A stretch of DNA of 64,000 nt from Clostridia bacterium (GCA_017516745.1 JAFXBF010000026.1:1-64000), one strand, 5' to 3'. Shown: positions 52,091 through 62,257, counted from the first letter of the stretch. Made by a program: numbers and translations. Notes: generated by a model from the sequence alone, not told the origin.

Positions 52091-54283
52091 GTGTGTAAAA
52101 CCGAAAATGTTGATGAAGTTGCCGTTCTTTACGCTGAACTCAAAAACATAATCAAGGACAGTTATACTGCCGAACAGCTTGAACTGATTGACAAAGCCTT
52201 TTCAATTGCCGAAAAAGCACACGAGGGTCAGCTGAGAAAATCCGGTCAGCCCTATATTATTCATCCCGTTTCCGTTGCAACAATACTTGCACAAATGGGT
52301 ATGGATGCCGAATCACTTGCCGCAGCACTTCTTCACGATGTTGTTGAAGATACGGAATATACGAGCGAAGACTGCGAGCGTGATTTCGGCAAAAGCATTT
52401 CCGCACTTGTTGACGGCGTAACAAAGCTCGGCAAGGTTTCACTTGCCAACAAAGAAGAACAGCAGGCGGAAAATCTGCGTAAAATGCTTATTGCGATGTC
52501 GCACGATATCCGTGTAATTATTATAAAACTTGCTGACCGTCTTCACAATATGCGCACCCTCGGCTTTATGAAGGAACAGAAACGCCGTGACGTTGCGCTC
52601 GAAACACTTGAAATTTATGCTCCAATTGCGCACCGTCTCGGTATACGTCCCGTTAAAATTGAGCTTGAAGACCTTGCAATCAGTTACCTTGACAGTATAG
52701 GCTACAAGGAAATCGAAGAAAACCTTGCCAATCAGCTCACACAGCGCAATGAGTTTCTTCTCGATGTCAAAGAGCGCATTATTGAGCACATTGCCGAAAC
52801 GGGTATCAAAGCCAAGGTTGACGGCAGGATAAAAAGTGTTCACGGCATATACAGAAAGATGTATATGCAGAACAAGAATTTCGATGAAATTTATGATATT
52901 TACGCCGTAAGAATTATTGTTGATACTGTTATTGACTGTTACAACTGCCTCGGTGTCATTCACGATATGTTCCGACCTCTGCCCGGCAGATTCAAGGATT
53001 ATATCTCTACACCTAAGCCCAATATGTACCAGTCTCTTCACACAACGGTTATCAGTAAAGAGGGCATACCCTTTGAAGTTCAGATAAGAACCTGGGAAAT
53101 GCATTATACTGCCGAATACGGTATTGCTGCTCACTGGAAATATAAGCTCAATATGTCGGGCGGCAAAAAATCGTTTGATGAACGTCTTTCGTGGATAAGA
53201 CAGCTTCTTGAAAGTCAGGATGAAGCGGCAGGTGTTGATGAAATAGTCAGCACTATCAAGAGTGACCTTGTTCCCGATGATGTTTATGTATTTACACCCA
53301 AAGGCGATGTTAAAAATCTGCCCGTCGGTGCAACGGTTATTGACTTTGCTTATGCAATTCATTCCGCCGTCGGTAACAAAATGACCGGTGCCAAGGTTGA
53401 CGGCAGAATGGTTTCGCTCGACTATAAGGTACAAACGGGTGAAATTGTCGATATCATCACTTCTTCACAGCCGGGTAAAGGCCCGAGCAGAGACTGGCTC
53501 AATATTGTCAAAACAAGTGAAGCAAAGAGTAAAATCCGCTCGTGGTTCAAGAAGGAACGACGTGAAGAAAATATTGAGCAGGGCAGAGAACAGCTCGAGC
53601 GTGAATTCCGCCGTGCACTTATCAGACTGCCCGAAGATGAAAGCGAAGCCTTTCTTAAAAAGATTGCCGAAAGACAGCGCTGTCAGACTATTGACGATTT
53701 CTACGCTGCTATAGGTTACGGCGGCATTCTGTTGAGCAAAATTATGCCAAGAATCAAGGATGATTACGCAAAGCTCGTATCATCCAAGCAGATAAAAGTT
53801 CCTGTTGAAGCACCTAAAAAGAGAGTAAAGAGCAGCGAAGGTGTTGTTGTTGAAGGTATTGACAACTGTCTTGTAAAATTTGCTCATTGCTGTAATCCTC
53901 TTCCCGGGGATCAGATTATCGGCTTCATCACAAGAGGACACGGTGTGTCCATTCATTCCAGAAACTGCACCAATGTTCCCGAAGATATTGAAAAAAGTGC
54001 CGAGCCCTACAGATGGCTCAATGCTTACTGGGACAAAGGCGTTAAGGAAGAATATAACGCAAACCTGTTTATTACGGGTATTGACAGAATCGGTATTCTT
54101 GCAGATATTTCCGTTATGCTCAGCAATATCAGGGTTCTTATTACAAACATTAACTCACGCTCACTCAAGGATGGCTCATTCATTATGACCTGCACGATTT
54201 TTGTCGACGGTATAGAGCATCTAAAAAGTGTTATTTCAAAGATTGAAAAAATTGACGGTGTATTAAAGGTTGAAAGAAAGTAA
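52091..54283 (+). CDS. relA: Bifunctional (p)ppGpp synthetase/hydrolase
   Basis: A 731-residue Rel/SpoT protein of the stringent response. The HD hydrolase domain has H82-D83 (LLHDVVEDTEYT). The synthetase domain has GRFKD (R300-D303), the RxKD form seen in bifunctional enzymes, and NMYQSLHTTV. TGS (about 390-450), zinc-finger-like CCNPLPGDQIIGFITRG and ACT (ITGIDRIGILADIS) domains follow. The GTG at 52091 is chosen because AAAGGAGG lies nine bases before it; the longer frame is a reading of recJ in another frame. Confidence 0.95.
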   Translation: MCKTENVDEVAVLYAELKNIIKDSYTAEQLELIDKAFSIAEKAHEGQLRKSGQPYIIHPVSVATILAQMGMDAESLAAALLHDVVEDTEYTSEDCERDFGKSISALVDGVTKLGKVSLANKEEQQAENLRKMLIAMSHDIRVIIIKLADRLHNMRTLGFMKEQKRRDVALETLEIYAPIAHRLGIRPVKIELEDLAISYLDSIGYKEIEENLANQLTQRNEFLLDVKERIIEHIAETGIKAKVDGRIKSVHGIYRKMYMQNKNFDEIYDIYAVRIIVDTVIDCYNCLGVIHDMFRPLPGRFKDYISTPKPNMYQSLHTTVISKEGIPFEVQIRTWEMHYTAEYGIAAHWKYKLNMSGGKKSFDERLSWIRQLLESQDEAAGVDEIVSTIKSDLVPDDVYVFTPKGDVKNLPVGATVIDFAYAIHSAVGNKMTGAKVDGRMVSLDYKVQTGEIVDIITSSQPGKGPSRDWLNIVKTSEAKSKIRSWFKKERREENIEQGREQLEREFRRALIRLPEDESEAFLKKIAERQRCQTIDDFYAAIGYGGILLSKIMPRIKDDYAKLVSSKQIKVPVEAPKKRVKSSEGVVVEGIDNCLVKFAHCCNPLPGDQIIGFITRGHGVSIHSRNCTNVPEDIEKSAEPYRWLNAYWDKGVKEEYNANLFITGIDRIGILADISVMLSNIRVLITNINSRSLKDGSFIMTCTIFVDGIEHLKSVISKIEKIDGVLKVERK

Positions 54284-54295
54284 CAGGGTGAAATA

Positions 54296-54751
54296 ATGAA
54301 AGCGGTTATTCAAAGGGTAAAGAGGGCAGACGTGGTTGTTGACGGTAAAACCGTAGGTGAAATTGACAGAGGTTTTCTGATATTGCTCGGTGTTGTTGAA
54401 GGCGATACAGAAAAAGAAGCCGAAATTCTTGCCGCCAAAACTGCAAAGCTTCGCATTTTTGAGGATGAAAACGAGAAAATGAATCTTTCTCTTACCGATG
54501 TTGACGGTGAAGCGCTTGTTGTTTCTCAGTTCACTCTCTGCGCCGATTGTAAGAAGGGCAACCGTCCGTCTTTCACTGCGTCTGCTGCTCCCGATATTGC
54601 CAATACGCTTTATGAAAGATACTCTGCTTTATTGCTTGAAAACGGTATAAGAAAAGTTGAAAACGGTGTTTTCGGTGCTGATATGCAGGTTTCGCTTGTT
54701 AATGACGGCCCTGTTACAATTATTCTCGATACTGACCTATGGAGGAAATAA
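54296..54751 (+). CDS. dtd: D-aminoacyl-tRNA deacylase
   Basis: A 151-residue enzyme that removes D-amino acids from tRNA. It opens [17 protein letters not shown], has [17 protein letters not shown] (the S/T-Q-F-T-L motif) near residue 79 and ends with [10 protein letters not shown], the cross-subunit GP motif. Normal length. Confidence 0.95.
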   Translation: MKAVIQRVKRADVVVDGKTVGEIDRGFLILLGVVEGDTEKEAEILAAKTAKLRIFEDENEKMNLSLTDVDGEALVVSQFTLCADCKKGNRPSFTASAAPDIANTLYERYSALLLENGIRKVENGVFGADMQVSLVNDGPVTIILDTDLWRK

Positions 54752-54753
54752 AA

Positions 54754-55377
54754 ATGAATATACAATGTCTCCCGCTTGGCGATTACGGTGCAAACTGTTA
54801 TGTAATTACTGACAATGCAACTAAATCGGCTGTTGTTATTGACCCGGGTGTTCCCTCAGATGAACTCAACGATGCATTACTCGGATTTGATTTGAAATGC
54901 ATCCTTCTCACACACGGCCATTTTGACCATATATTCGGCTGCAAGGCGTTGAAGGAAATCTATCCTAACGCTGAAATCTGCATTCATTCGGACGATGAAA
55001 TCTGTCTTGAGAATAACGAAATGAATCTTGCCGGCGATTTTGAAGAAACTCCCGGTGTTGTTGCGGATAAGCTCCTTAAAAACGGTGATGTGATTGACTT
55101 TGCGGATACTTGCTTTTACGTTTTAAGTACACCCGGTCATTCACCCGGCTCCGTAAGTTATGTTGACAAAAAAAACAAGCTCATTTTCAGCGGTGATACT
55201 TTGTTCTGCCTTACTGTCGGCAGAACGGATTTCATCGGCGGTAACTTTGAGGATATGATGGCTTCCGTCAAGAAGCTTTCCGAGTTTGACGATGATTATG
55301 CGGTTTATCCCGGTCACAACCGATCCACAACCATTGGCTTTGAACGCAAAAGAAACAGATATATGAGGAAGCTCTGA
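54754..55377 (+). CDS. MBL-fold hydrolase, glyoxalase-II-like
   Basis: A 207-residue soluble metallohydrolase: THGHFDHIFG, a STPGHSPGSV histidine, SGDTLF aspartate and YPGHN histidine give a full two-metal site. The type is common in Firmicutes beside relA and dtd. Substrate unknown, perhaps hydroxyacylglutathione-like thioesters. The ATG at 54754 follows GGAGG by eight bases; the ATG 15 bases upstream overlaps dtd. Its stop overlaps the hemZ start. Confidence 0.85.
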   Translation: MNIQCLPLGDYGANCYVITDNATKSAVVIDPGVPSDELNDALLGFDLKCILLTHGHFDHIFGCKALKEIYPNAEICIHSDDEICLENNEMNLAGDFEETPGVVADKLLKNGDVIDFADTCFYVLSTPGHSPGSVSYVDKKNKLIFSGDTLFCLTVGRTDFIGGNFEDMMASVKKLSEFDDDYAVYPGHNRSTTIGFERKRNRYMRKL

Positions 55378-56843
55378 TGACAGTTTACATTATCGGCCAC
55401 AAGTTTCATTTTGAAACCGAAAACCTGTGCCGTATGTTTTATCCCAACAGCGATATACACCTTGAATATGAAATGCAGGATATACAGGGCGATTTAATAA
55501 TTACAAAAATGAATATTGCTGACGGTAATACTGTTTTATCTGTTGATGCTTCAATTGACGGTAAAACAGAAAAAGCAGAAAGAACGATAGATATTTATAC
55601 TGACGACGAGGTAGAATATAATTTAGCCCTGTGTCTTTATGACTGCCTGACTAAAATTACCGATTATACGCCTGCATGGGGCTTGCTGACCGGTGTCAGA
55701 CCGTCAAAGCTGATGAACCGCCTTATTGAAGAAAAAGGCGAAGAAAACGCAAAGACTTATTTTAAAAATAAGCTACTCGTGAGCGAGGGCAAAACACAGC
55801 TTGCTTTTGATGTTGCAATGGCACAGAAGCAGATTTTTAATGATAACAGAGCTGATTCTTTCAGCCTTTATGTATCAATTCCGTTTTGTCCCAGCAGATG
55901 CAGCTATTGCTCCTTTGTTTCACATTCTATTACGAGCAGCAATGCAAAAAAACTGCTTGAGCCGTATATTGAAAACCTTGCTAAAGAAATCGTTATCACG
56001 GCAGATTATGCAAAGAATAATAATTTAAGGCTTGAAAGCGTTTATTTCGGCGGTGGCACACCGGGCATTCTTTCTGCTGAACAATCGGAATTTCTGATCA
56101 ATACCGTAAAGAATAATTTTGATATGTCCTTCTGCCGTGAATTTACCTTTGAATCGGGCAGGGCAGATACAATCACCGATGAAAAGCTGCTTACGCTAAA
56201 GAATTGCGGTGTTGACAGAATAAGCATAAATCCGCAGACGTTTGATAATGGTGTTCTTGAATTAATCGGCAGAAAGCATACTGCCGAGGAAGCTGTTGAA
56301 GCATACCGACTTGCACAAAATATCGGTTTTGACAGCATTAATATGGATTTGATTGCAGGCTTGCCCGGTGATACAGTTGAAGGCTTTATGAATTCGGTTG
56401 ACAAAGCAATTTCACTCGGCGCAGAGAATATCACCGTTCACGCACTGGCTCTCAAGCGTTCGAGTAACCTTGTCACAAAAGAAAACGCTGCTCTTTCACA
56501 GGATATGGCGGCTGCACAGATGATTGATTATGCTAACAAAACTCTCTCGGAAAGCGGTTATATTCCGTATTATATGTACCGTCAGAGCCGTTGTGTAGGC
56601 AACCTTGAAAACGTCGGCTGGTGTTTACCCGGAAAAGAATGCCTTTACAATGTTTATATGATGGAGGAAATCCATACCGTACTCGCCGTTGGCGCAGGTG
56701 CGGTTACGAAGCTTAAAGCGCCGCACGACAATCTTATAGAGCGTATTTTCAATTATAAATATCCTTATGAGTATAATACGGGATTTGATACTCTCGTGGA
56801 AAGAAAAAACAGAATATCCGAGTTTTATTCTACATACAATTAG
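55377..56843 (+). CDS. hemZ: Coproporphyrinogen dehydrogenase HemZ-like radical SAM protein
   Basis: A 488-residue radical SAM protein. An N-terminal domain of 165 residues, characteristic of HemZ, is followed by the cluster-binding C171-x3-C175-x2-C178 (PFCPSRCSYCSF), the SAM-binding FGGGTP and the family HALALKRSS and VGAGAVTK segments. In Bacillus HemZ takes part in haem synthesis, but in organisms without other haem genes its role may differ; no other haem gene is in this window. Confidence 0.85.
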   Translation: MTVYIIGHKFHFETENLCRMFYPNSDIHLEYEMQDIQGDLIITKMNIADGNTVLSVDASIDGKTEKAERTIDIYTDDEVEYNLALCLYDCLTKITDYTPAWGLLTGVRPSKLMNRLIEEKGEENAKTYFKNKLLVSEGKTQLAFDVAMAQKQIFNDNRADSFSLYVSIPFCPSRCSYCSFVSHSITSSNAKKLLEPYIENLAKEIVITADYAKNNNLRLESVYFGGGTPGILSAEQSEFLINTVKNNFDMSFCREFTFESGRADTITDEKLLTLKNCGVDRISINPQTFDNGVLELIGRKHTAEEAVEAYRLAQNIGFDSINMDLIAGLPGDTVEGFMNSVDKAISLGAENITVHALALKRSSNLVTKENAALSQDMAAAQMIDYANKTLSESGYIPYYMYRQSRCVGNLENVGWCLPGKECLYNVYMMEEIHTVLAVGAGAVTKLKAPHDNLIERIFNYKYPYEYNTGFDTLVERKNRISEFYSTYN

Positions 56844-56873
56844 TTTAAGTATTAGTATTCGGAGGTCCTGCTA

Positions 56874-57800
56874 ATGGCAGATGTTATCAACACACTTTCA
56901 CAGATTAATTACGAGGCTGAAAACGATACGGCAGATTTTATTTCGGCGGCTGAGGAGAGATACAGCTTTGCTCTTGACTGTGTTGTTGAAAGAATTATAA
57001 ATAACAAATCCGTAGAAATCGTTCTTCTTGCAGGCCCGAGCTGTTCGGGCAAAACTACTACCGCAAATAAATTAAGAGAAAGACTTGCCGATAAAGGTCA
57101 TAAGGCATATACAATTTCACTTGATGATTTTTACCGTAATTCCGTGGATGCAATTATAGGCGATGACGGCAAGCCTGATTATGAAACCGTGCACGCACTT
57201 GACCTTGATTTGCTTGAAAAGGTGCTGAAAAAACTTGTTAAAGATAGAACGGCAAAAATTCCCCGTTTTGATTTTGATACAGGTATCAGATCCGACAATG
57301 CCTTTGAAATAACGCTTGATGAAGGCGATGTAGTCATACTTGAAGGTCTGCACGCACTTAATCCGCTTATTTACGGCTATCTGCCGTCAGATGCGCTTTT
57401 AAAAATTTATATCAGCGTTTCCACAAGAATTTATGATGATTCGGGCTATGTGCTTCTGTCAAAGCGTGACTTACGGCTTATCAGACGTACTGTAAGAGAT
57501 TTTCATTCCCGAAGCAGTTCGGTTGAAAATACCTTTGATATGTGGGACGGTGTACTCGAAGGCGAAAACAAATATCTTGCACCGTATAAGTACTGTGCCG
57601 ATATTCTCATCGATACAATTCACAACTACGAGCCTTGTGTTTTCAAAAGCAGAGCTCTTGATTTGTTTAAAACCGTTGAGCCCGACAGCGTATGGTTTGC
57701 CGAAACTCAAAGGCTTACCGAAAAACTTGTCAGGTTTTCGGATATTGCGGAAGAAAATGTTCCCCGTTCGTCACTGCTTGTCTGTGAATTTTTAGGTTAA
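56874..57800 (+). CDS. Uridine kinase-like nucleoside kinase
   Basis: A 308-residue P-loop kinase. Walker A GPSCSGKTT at residues 54-62, a DDFYRN lid start near 87, and EGLHALNPLIYGYL Walker-B-like segment near 154. It resembles the Firmicutes nucleoside (uridine) kinases that usually carry an N-terminal TGS domain; this one has only a short 45-residue N-terminal extension. Ribosome site GGAGGTCCTGCTA. Confidence 0.85.
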   Translation: MADVINTLSQINYEAENDTADFISAAEERYSFALDCVVERIINNKSVEIVLLAGPSCSGKTTTANKLRERLADKGHKAYTISLDDFYRNSVDAIIGDDGKPDYETVHALDLDLLEKVLKKLVKDRTAKIPRFDFDTGIRSDNAFEITLDEGDVVILEGLHALNPLIYGYLPSDALLKIYISVSTRIYDDSGYVLLSKRDLRLIRRTVRDFHSRSSSVENTFDMWDGVLEGENKYLAPYKYCADILIDTIHNYEPCVFKSRALDLFKTVEPDSVWFAETQRLTEKLVRFSDIAEENVPRSSLLVCEFLG

Positions 57801-57830
57801 TTTTATTCCAATAAGTAAGGAAGTGTTATT

Positions 57831-59621
57831 TTGGGACAGGAGAAAACAGCCGTTAAAGGCCAGTCAATGCTCAACGGAGCACTTATTCTTGTTGCCGCAA
57901 CACTCATCGTAAAGGTAATAGGCGCTATTTACAAAATACCGCTTACCGCCCTTATCGGTGAGGTCGGCAGAGGATATTTCAGCTCTGCTTACGAAATTTA
58001 TACACCCATTTACGCTATTTCTATGGCAGGTCTGCCGGTAGCGGTTTCAAAAATGGTTTCCGAAAGCGTAACCCTCGGCAATTACCGTGATGCAAGGATG
58101 ATTTTCAAGGTTGCACAGCGACTTTTCCTTATTGTGGGTATTGTCGGCACGCTTTTGCTTGTTTTCATTGCATTTCCGTATGTAAAGCTCGGTAAGTGTG
58201 AGGACAACCTGTGGAGCATTCTTATGATTGCTCCGTCAATATTCTTCTGCTGTGTAATGTCTACATACAGAGGATACTATGAGGGTCTTCGTAATATGAC
58301 TCCGACTGCGGTTTCACAGGTTATTGAAGCACTCGGCAAGCTTGTACTCGGTCTTGTTTTTGCAAAGGCTGTTATGACTTTCGGCCTTAATAAATTCAAC
58401 AGCGGTGAGGCTGTTTTCGGCAAGGTCTGCGCAGACGAAGCCGAAGCGCTCAGCGTTATTTATCCTTTTGCCGCCGCTGCAGCCGTTCTTTCGGTTACAA
58501 TCGGCACTATGGCAGCCCTTATGTTTATGATTATTCATAAAAAAATCAAGGGCGATACATTCACAAGAACAATGCTTGTCAATTCTCCGAGACCCAAATC
58601 ATCCTCCGAAATTACAAATCTTATGATAACCATTGCCATCCCGATGGTTATCAGCGCACTTATCACAAACGTAACAAACCTTATTGATAATTTTACCATC
58701 CGTACCCGTCTTGCCCACGCAGTTGCAGATAACCTTGATTATTTCAAAACTGTTTTTGCTGCTTCGCTTCAGGGCTCAGGCACACTTGATAAGGATATCG
58801 GCACATATCTTTACGGCTGTTATTTTTCAGCACTTGATTTTAAAAACCTTATAACATCAATTACCATGTCACTTGGCGTAAGTGCAATTCCTGCACTTGC
58901 TGCCGCAGTGGCAATCAAAAATAAAAAGGAAACGGGCAGTATAATCAACTCCGTTGTTCGTGTCTGCATGCTTGTTGCAGCACCTGCCGGTTTAGGAATT
59001 GCCGCACTTGCAAAGCCTGTTATGACCCTGCTTTACGGCGGCACTGCAGCGGAAAACCTTATTCCTATTTCTTCTCCCATAGTAATGATATACGGTATAG
59101 GCACATTCGTAATCGCTCTTTCAACGCCTCTTACCAATGTTCTGCAGGCTATGGGCAGGGCAGATATACCTGCCAAAACTGTTGCCATAGGCGCTGTTAT
59201 TAAGGTAATCTGTAACTTTATTTTTGTCGGTATGCCGAGATTTAATATCTACGGTGCAACAATCGGTACGCTTGTCTGCTATACGGTTATAGTTGTTCTC
59301 AATATTTACTTTGCCGTTAAGATTTCCGGCTGTAAGGTTAAGCTTGTTTCAACAATAGTTAAACCGATGATTGCTGCGGCAATATGTGCATTTTCCGCCT
59401 ATGCAACACAGGCTGTATTTTCAAATCTTCTCACCTTTGGCGATGCAGGAAGCAGACTCAACGGCTACAATTTATCGACACTTCTCGGTGTTGGTGTTGC
59501 AGTAGTTGTTTATGCAGTTTCTCTCCTTGTTATTAAAGGAATAGCAAAAGATGATTTATTAATGCTTCCCAAGGGCAAAAAAATTGCAAAAACCCTTGAA
59601 AAATTTGACTTAATAGGGTAA
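57831..59621 (+). CDS. MATE/MVF-type flippase, SpoVB-like
   Basis: A 596-residue membrane protein with about 14 hydrophobic segments. It opens LNGALILVAATLIVKVIGAIYKIPLTALIG with the AYEIYTPIYAISMAGLPVAVSKMVSE family motif of the polysaccharide/lipid II flippase group to which SpoVB belongs. It probably moves lipid-linked cell-wall or cortex precursors. TTG start behind AAGGAAG. Confidence 0.85.
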   Translation: MGQEKTAVKGQSMLNGALILVAATLIVKVIGAIYKIPLTALIGEVGRGYFSSAYEIYTPIYAISMAGLPVAVSKMVSESVTLGNYRDARMIFKVAQRLFLIVGIVGTLLLVFIAFPYVKLGKCEDNLWSILMIAPSIFFCCVMSTYRGYYEGLRNMTPTAVSQVIEALGKLVLGLVFAKAVMTFGLNKFNSGEAVFGKVCADEAEALSVIYPFAAAAAVLSVTIGTMAALMFMIIHKKIKGDTFTRTMLVNSPRPKSSSEITNLMITIAIPMVISALITNVTNLIDNFTIRTRLAHAVADNLDYFKTVFAASLQGSGTLDKDIGTYLYGCYFSALDFKNLITSITMSLGVSAIPALAAAVAIKNKKETGSIINSVVRVCMLVAAPAGLGIAALAKPVMTLLYGGTAAENLIPISSPIVMIYGIGTFVIALSTPLTNVLQAMGRADIPAKTVAIGAVIKVICNFIFVGMPRFNIYGATIGTLVCYTVIVVLNIYFAVKISGCKVKLVSTIVKPMIAAAICAFSAYATQAVFSNLLTFGDAGSRLNGYNLSTLLGVGVAVVVYAVSLLVIKGIAKDDLLMLPKGKKIAKTLEKFDLIG

Positions 59622-59662
59622 AATTGTTATAGTACGGTTTTTATGCGTACAGGGAGTTAAAA

Positions 59663-60460
59663 ATGGTAGATAACTTTGAATTCAAAAAGAATTACGTGTT
59701 TGGCGACCTTGTTAACATAGTTGCTCTTCTGCGTGGTGAGGGCGGCTGTCCGTGGGATGCCGTTCAGACCCACACCACAATTAAAAAAGACCTCATAGAA
59801 GAAACCTACGAGGTTATCGAGGCTATAAACAAGGACGACAAAGCTCTCCTTTGCGAAGAGCTTGGCGACCTTATGCTTCAGGTTGTTTTCCACTCACAGA
59901 TTGAAACCGAAGCAGAGTGCTTCAATATTGACGATATCTGCGATGGTATCTGCAAAAAACTCATTGAGCGCCATCCCCATGTTTTCGGTGAGGTCAATGT
60001 TGACGGTGTTGAGGATGTTCTCACAAACTGGGACGATATCAAACGCCGCACCAAGGGGCAGAAAACCACAACTCAGGCTATGCAGGCTGTACCACGTGAA
60101 TTGCCTGCACTGATGAGAAGCACTAAAATCCAGAAGAAGGCAAAGAAAGCCGGCTTTGATTGGGATGATATTTCCGGTGCTCTTGATAAGCTTGAGGAAG
60201 AGATTGCGGAGCTTCGTGTAGCAATCGACGCACAGGACGACAATGCCTGCTTCGATGAACTCGGTGATGTTCTTTTCTCTGCTGTCAATGTTTCAAGATT
60301 TATAGATGTCGATGCAGAAGAAGCACTTACCGCCGCAACGGACAAGTTCTTCAACCGCTTTTCTATTGTTGAACAGCTTGCCGAAAAAAAGGGCATTGAT
60401 ATGAAAAACACTTCTCTTGAAGAGCTGGACAAGCTCTGGGATGAAGCAAAAAAAGGTTAA
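59663..60460 (+). CDS. mazG: Nucleoside triphosphate pyrophosphohydrolase MazG
   Basis: A 265-residue house-cleaning enzyme with two MazG repeats. It opens with GGCPWDAVQTHTTIKKDLIEE near residue 30 (EExxE motif completed by CEELGDLMLQVVFHS), then KAGFDWDDISGALDKLEEEIAEL with FDELGDVLFSAVN. It hydrolyses non-standard dNTPs. Ribosome site GGGAG. Confidence 0.95.
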   Translation: MVDNFEFKKNYVFGDLVNIVALLRGEGGCPWDAVQTHTTIKKDLIEETYEVIEAINKDDKALLCEELGDLMLQVVFHSQIETEAECFNIDDICDGICKKLIERHPHVFGEVNVDGVEDVLTNWDDIKRRTKGQKTTTQAMQAVPRELPALMRSTKIQKKAKKAGFDWDDISGALDKLEEEIAELRVAIDAQDDNACFDELGDVLFSAVNVSRFIDVDAEEALTAATDKFFNRFSIVEQLAEKKGIDMKNTSLEELDKLWDEAKKG

Positions 60461-60517
60461 TAATACTAAGGTTAATAATACTGTAGTATTATATATAAAT
60501 TCAGGAGGTTTAACAAA

Positions 60518-60790
60518 ATGAACAAAAACGAACTTATCAGCGCAGTAGCTGAAAAAACAGGTCTTTCCAAGAAGGATTCCGAAAAGGCACTCAACGCAAC
60601 ACTTGATGCTATCACAGCCGCAGTAGCAAACGGCGAGAAGGTACAGCTTATCGGCTTCGGTACATTCGAGCTTCGTGAGCGTGCAGAGAAGCAGGCTCGC
60701 AACCCCAGAACAGGCGAAACAATGACTGTTCCCGCTTGCAAGGCTCCCGCTTTCAAGGCCGGCCAGGCTTTCAAGAACGCTGCAAAATAA
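60518..60790 (+). CDS. hup: HU family DNA-binding protein
   Basis: A 90-residue histone-like protein: MNKNELISAVAEKTGLSKKD start, GFGTFELRERAEKQARNP beta-arm signature, and a C-terminal helix. It bends and packs DNA. Ribosome site AGGAGG. Upstream, between mazG and hup, is an inverted repeat TAATACTGTAGTATTA. Confidence 0.97.
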   Translation: MNKNELISAVAEKTGLSKKDSEKALNATLDAITAAVANGEKVQLIGFGTFELRERAEKQARNPRTGETMTVPACKAPAFKAGQAFKNAAK

Positions 60791-60802
60791 GTCATTTTCT
60801 TA

Positions 60803-60836
60803 TGGCTGCCTTTTACGGAGGGCAGCCACTTCTTTT
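60803..60836 (+). terminator. Terminator after hup
   Basis: A TGGCTGCC/GGCAGCCA stem (60803-60810 with 60821-60828) followed by CTTCTTTTG. Confidence 0.65.
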
Positions 60837-60870
60837 GTTAACTGCTGAATAATAAGGAGAATTATTTTTT

Positions 60871-61113
60871 ATGAGATTAGATAAATATCTTAAGGTATCA
60901 AGAATAATCAAACGACGCACCGTTGCCAACGAGGTTTGCGACGCAAAGCACGTAATGGTAAACGGCAAAATTGCCAGAGCTTCGCTTGAAATCAAGGTTG
61001 GCGACATAATAGAAATTCAGATGGGCTCAAATCTTACAAAATATGAGGTTTTAAACGTCAGCGAGCACGCAACAAAGGAAAATGCGGCTCTGATGTTCAG
61101 ACAGCTTCAGTAA
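60871..61113 (+). CDS. rqcP: S4-domain RNA-binding protein RqcP
   Basis: An 80-residue S4 protein (MRLDKYLKVSRIIKRRTVANEVC, then VMVNGKIARASLEIKVGD), homologue of Bacillus YabO/RqcP. RqcP helps the ribosome quality-control pathway add alanine tails to stalled peptides. Its place before yabP and yabQ matches the Bacillus order. Confidence 0.9.
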   Translation: MRLDKYLKVSRIIKRRTVANEVCDAKHVMVNGKIARASLEIKVGDIIEIQMGSNLTKYEVLNVSEHATKENAALMFRQLQ

Positions 61114-61174
61114 CATATTCTACCGCTATTTTGCATAATTTATAATGAATACTGTAAAATAGGGGAGAAGTACT

Positions 61175-61453
61175 TTGGAAGAAAAAAGCATTAATTTATT
61201 ACCGCATAATATTGTTCTTGAGGACAGAAAACATCTCACTGTTTCGGGCGTAAAGGATGTTGACAGCTTTGATGAAATGAATATTGTTGCTTTGACTACA
61301 CTTGGCGAAATGACTGTAAATGGCACCAACCTTCGGATAAACCGTTTCAGTACAGATGTAGGTGAGCTTGCTATTGACGGCGATATCTGTGCCATAACCT
61401 ATTCCGAAAACACCCGTGAGCAGGGCGGCTTTTTCAGCCGTATTTTCAGATAG
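61175..61453 (+). CDS. yabP: Sporulation protein YabP
   Basis: A 92-residue protein of the YabP/YqfC family: HNIVLEDRKHLTVSGVKDVDSFDEMNI-type beta strands. In Bacillus it is needed for spore cortex assembly. TTG start behind GGGGAGA. It is four bases before yabQ. Confidence 0.9.
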   Translation: MEEKSINLLPHNIVLEDRKHLTVSGVKDVDSFDEMNIVALTTLGEMTVNGTNLRINRFSTDVGELAIDGDICAITYSENTREQGGFFSRIFR

Positions 61454-61456
61454 CCT

Positions 61457-61927
61457 ATGTATATTGACGATATTTCTTCACAGCTGCAGGTTTTTCTTTA
61501 TTCTGTCGGCTTCGGCTTTATTCTCGGCTTTTTATATGATATTTTCAGAATAGTTCGTGTGTTGGTAATAAAGAACAACAGGGCAATACCCGTGCAGGAT
61601 ATTGCGTATTTTTTGTTATGTTCCGTGTTGACTTTCGTATTTTTGCTTGTGGTAAATAACGGGAGATTTCGGTTCAATATTCTTATAGCTTTGGTTTCGG
61701 GTTTTGCGGTATATTATCTTACCGTCGGCAGATTTACTTTAGATTTGGTCGTAATTTCCGCAAGAAAATTATTCATTGTTTTTAATACTGTTTCTCGGTT
61801 GATAACGGTACCGTACCGACTTGTTTTGAAATTATTTGGAAAAACTTACCGAAAATTGCCTGAAAATATAAAAAATATTGAAAATTCACGAAAAAAAGCC
61901 CCAAAAACTCTTGAAAATAAAGAATAA
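61457..61927 (+). CDS. yabQ: Spore cortex protein YabQ
   Basis: A 156-residue membrane protein with about four hydrophobic segments (GFGFILGFLYDIFRIVRVL at the start, typical of YabQ) and a basic tail. It acts in cortex formation with YabP, and its neighbours support the assignment. Confidence 0.9.
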   Translation: MYIDDISSQLQVFLYSVGFGFILGFLYDIFRIVRVLVIKNNRAIPVQDIAYFLLCSVLTFVFLLVVNNGRFRFNILIALVSGFAVYYLTVGRFTLDLVVISARKLFIVFNTVSRLITVPYRLVLKLFGKTYRKLPENIKNIENSRKKAPKTLENKE

Positions 61928-61969
61928 TATGGTATATAATTAATTGAAATATTATTAAGTAGGTGCATC

Positions 61970-62257
61970 ATGAACAAGAAAAATAAAGGAAGAGTAAGCA
62001 TCGTCCTTGTTCTCGCTCTGGTGGCATTGATTGGCTATTTTATTATTAATTCGATACAGCTTCGTATGGACATAAAGGACAAGACTGATGAGGTTTCCGA
62101 GCTTTCCGAGCAGATATCTGCACAGGATGAGGAAAACAAACAGCTCGAGGACATTCTCAACAGCGAAAATGAGTCCGAGTATCTTCAGCAGTATGCAAGA
62201 GAAGAGCTCGACTATGTTATGCCCGGCGAAAGAGTATATGCGAATTCAGCAACCTAG
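61970..62257 (+). CDS. divIC: Septum formation initiator DivIC/FtsB-like
   Basis: A 95-residue bitopic protein: basic start, one membrane helix (about 9-28), a coiled coil (33-67) and the YARExLxYVMPGE motif near the end. It belongs to the FtsB/DivIC group in the divisome. The stop codon TAG (62255-62257) is formed by the TA target site plus the first G of a MITE-like element, so the last codons before it may differ from the ancestral end. Confidence 0.9.
   Translation: MNKKNKGRVSIVLVLALVALIGYFIINSIQLRMDIKDKTDEVSELSEQISAQDEENKQLEDILNSENESEYLQQYAREELDYVMPGERVYANSAT

Noticed and set aside
52439-53434. 331-codon ORF antisense to relA
   Set aside because: It lies wholly inside relA, which has all catalytic motifs. 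Long antisense frames arise here from codon bias.
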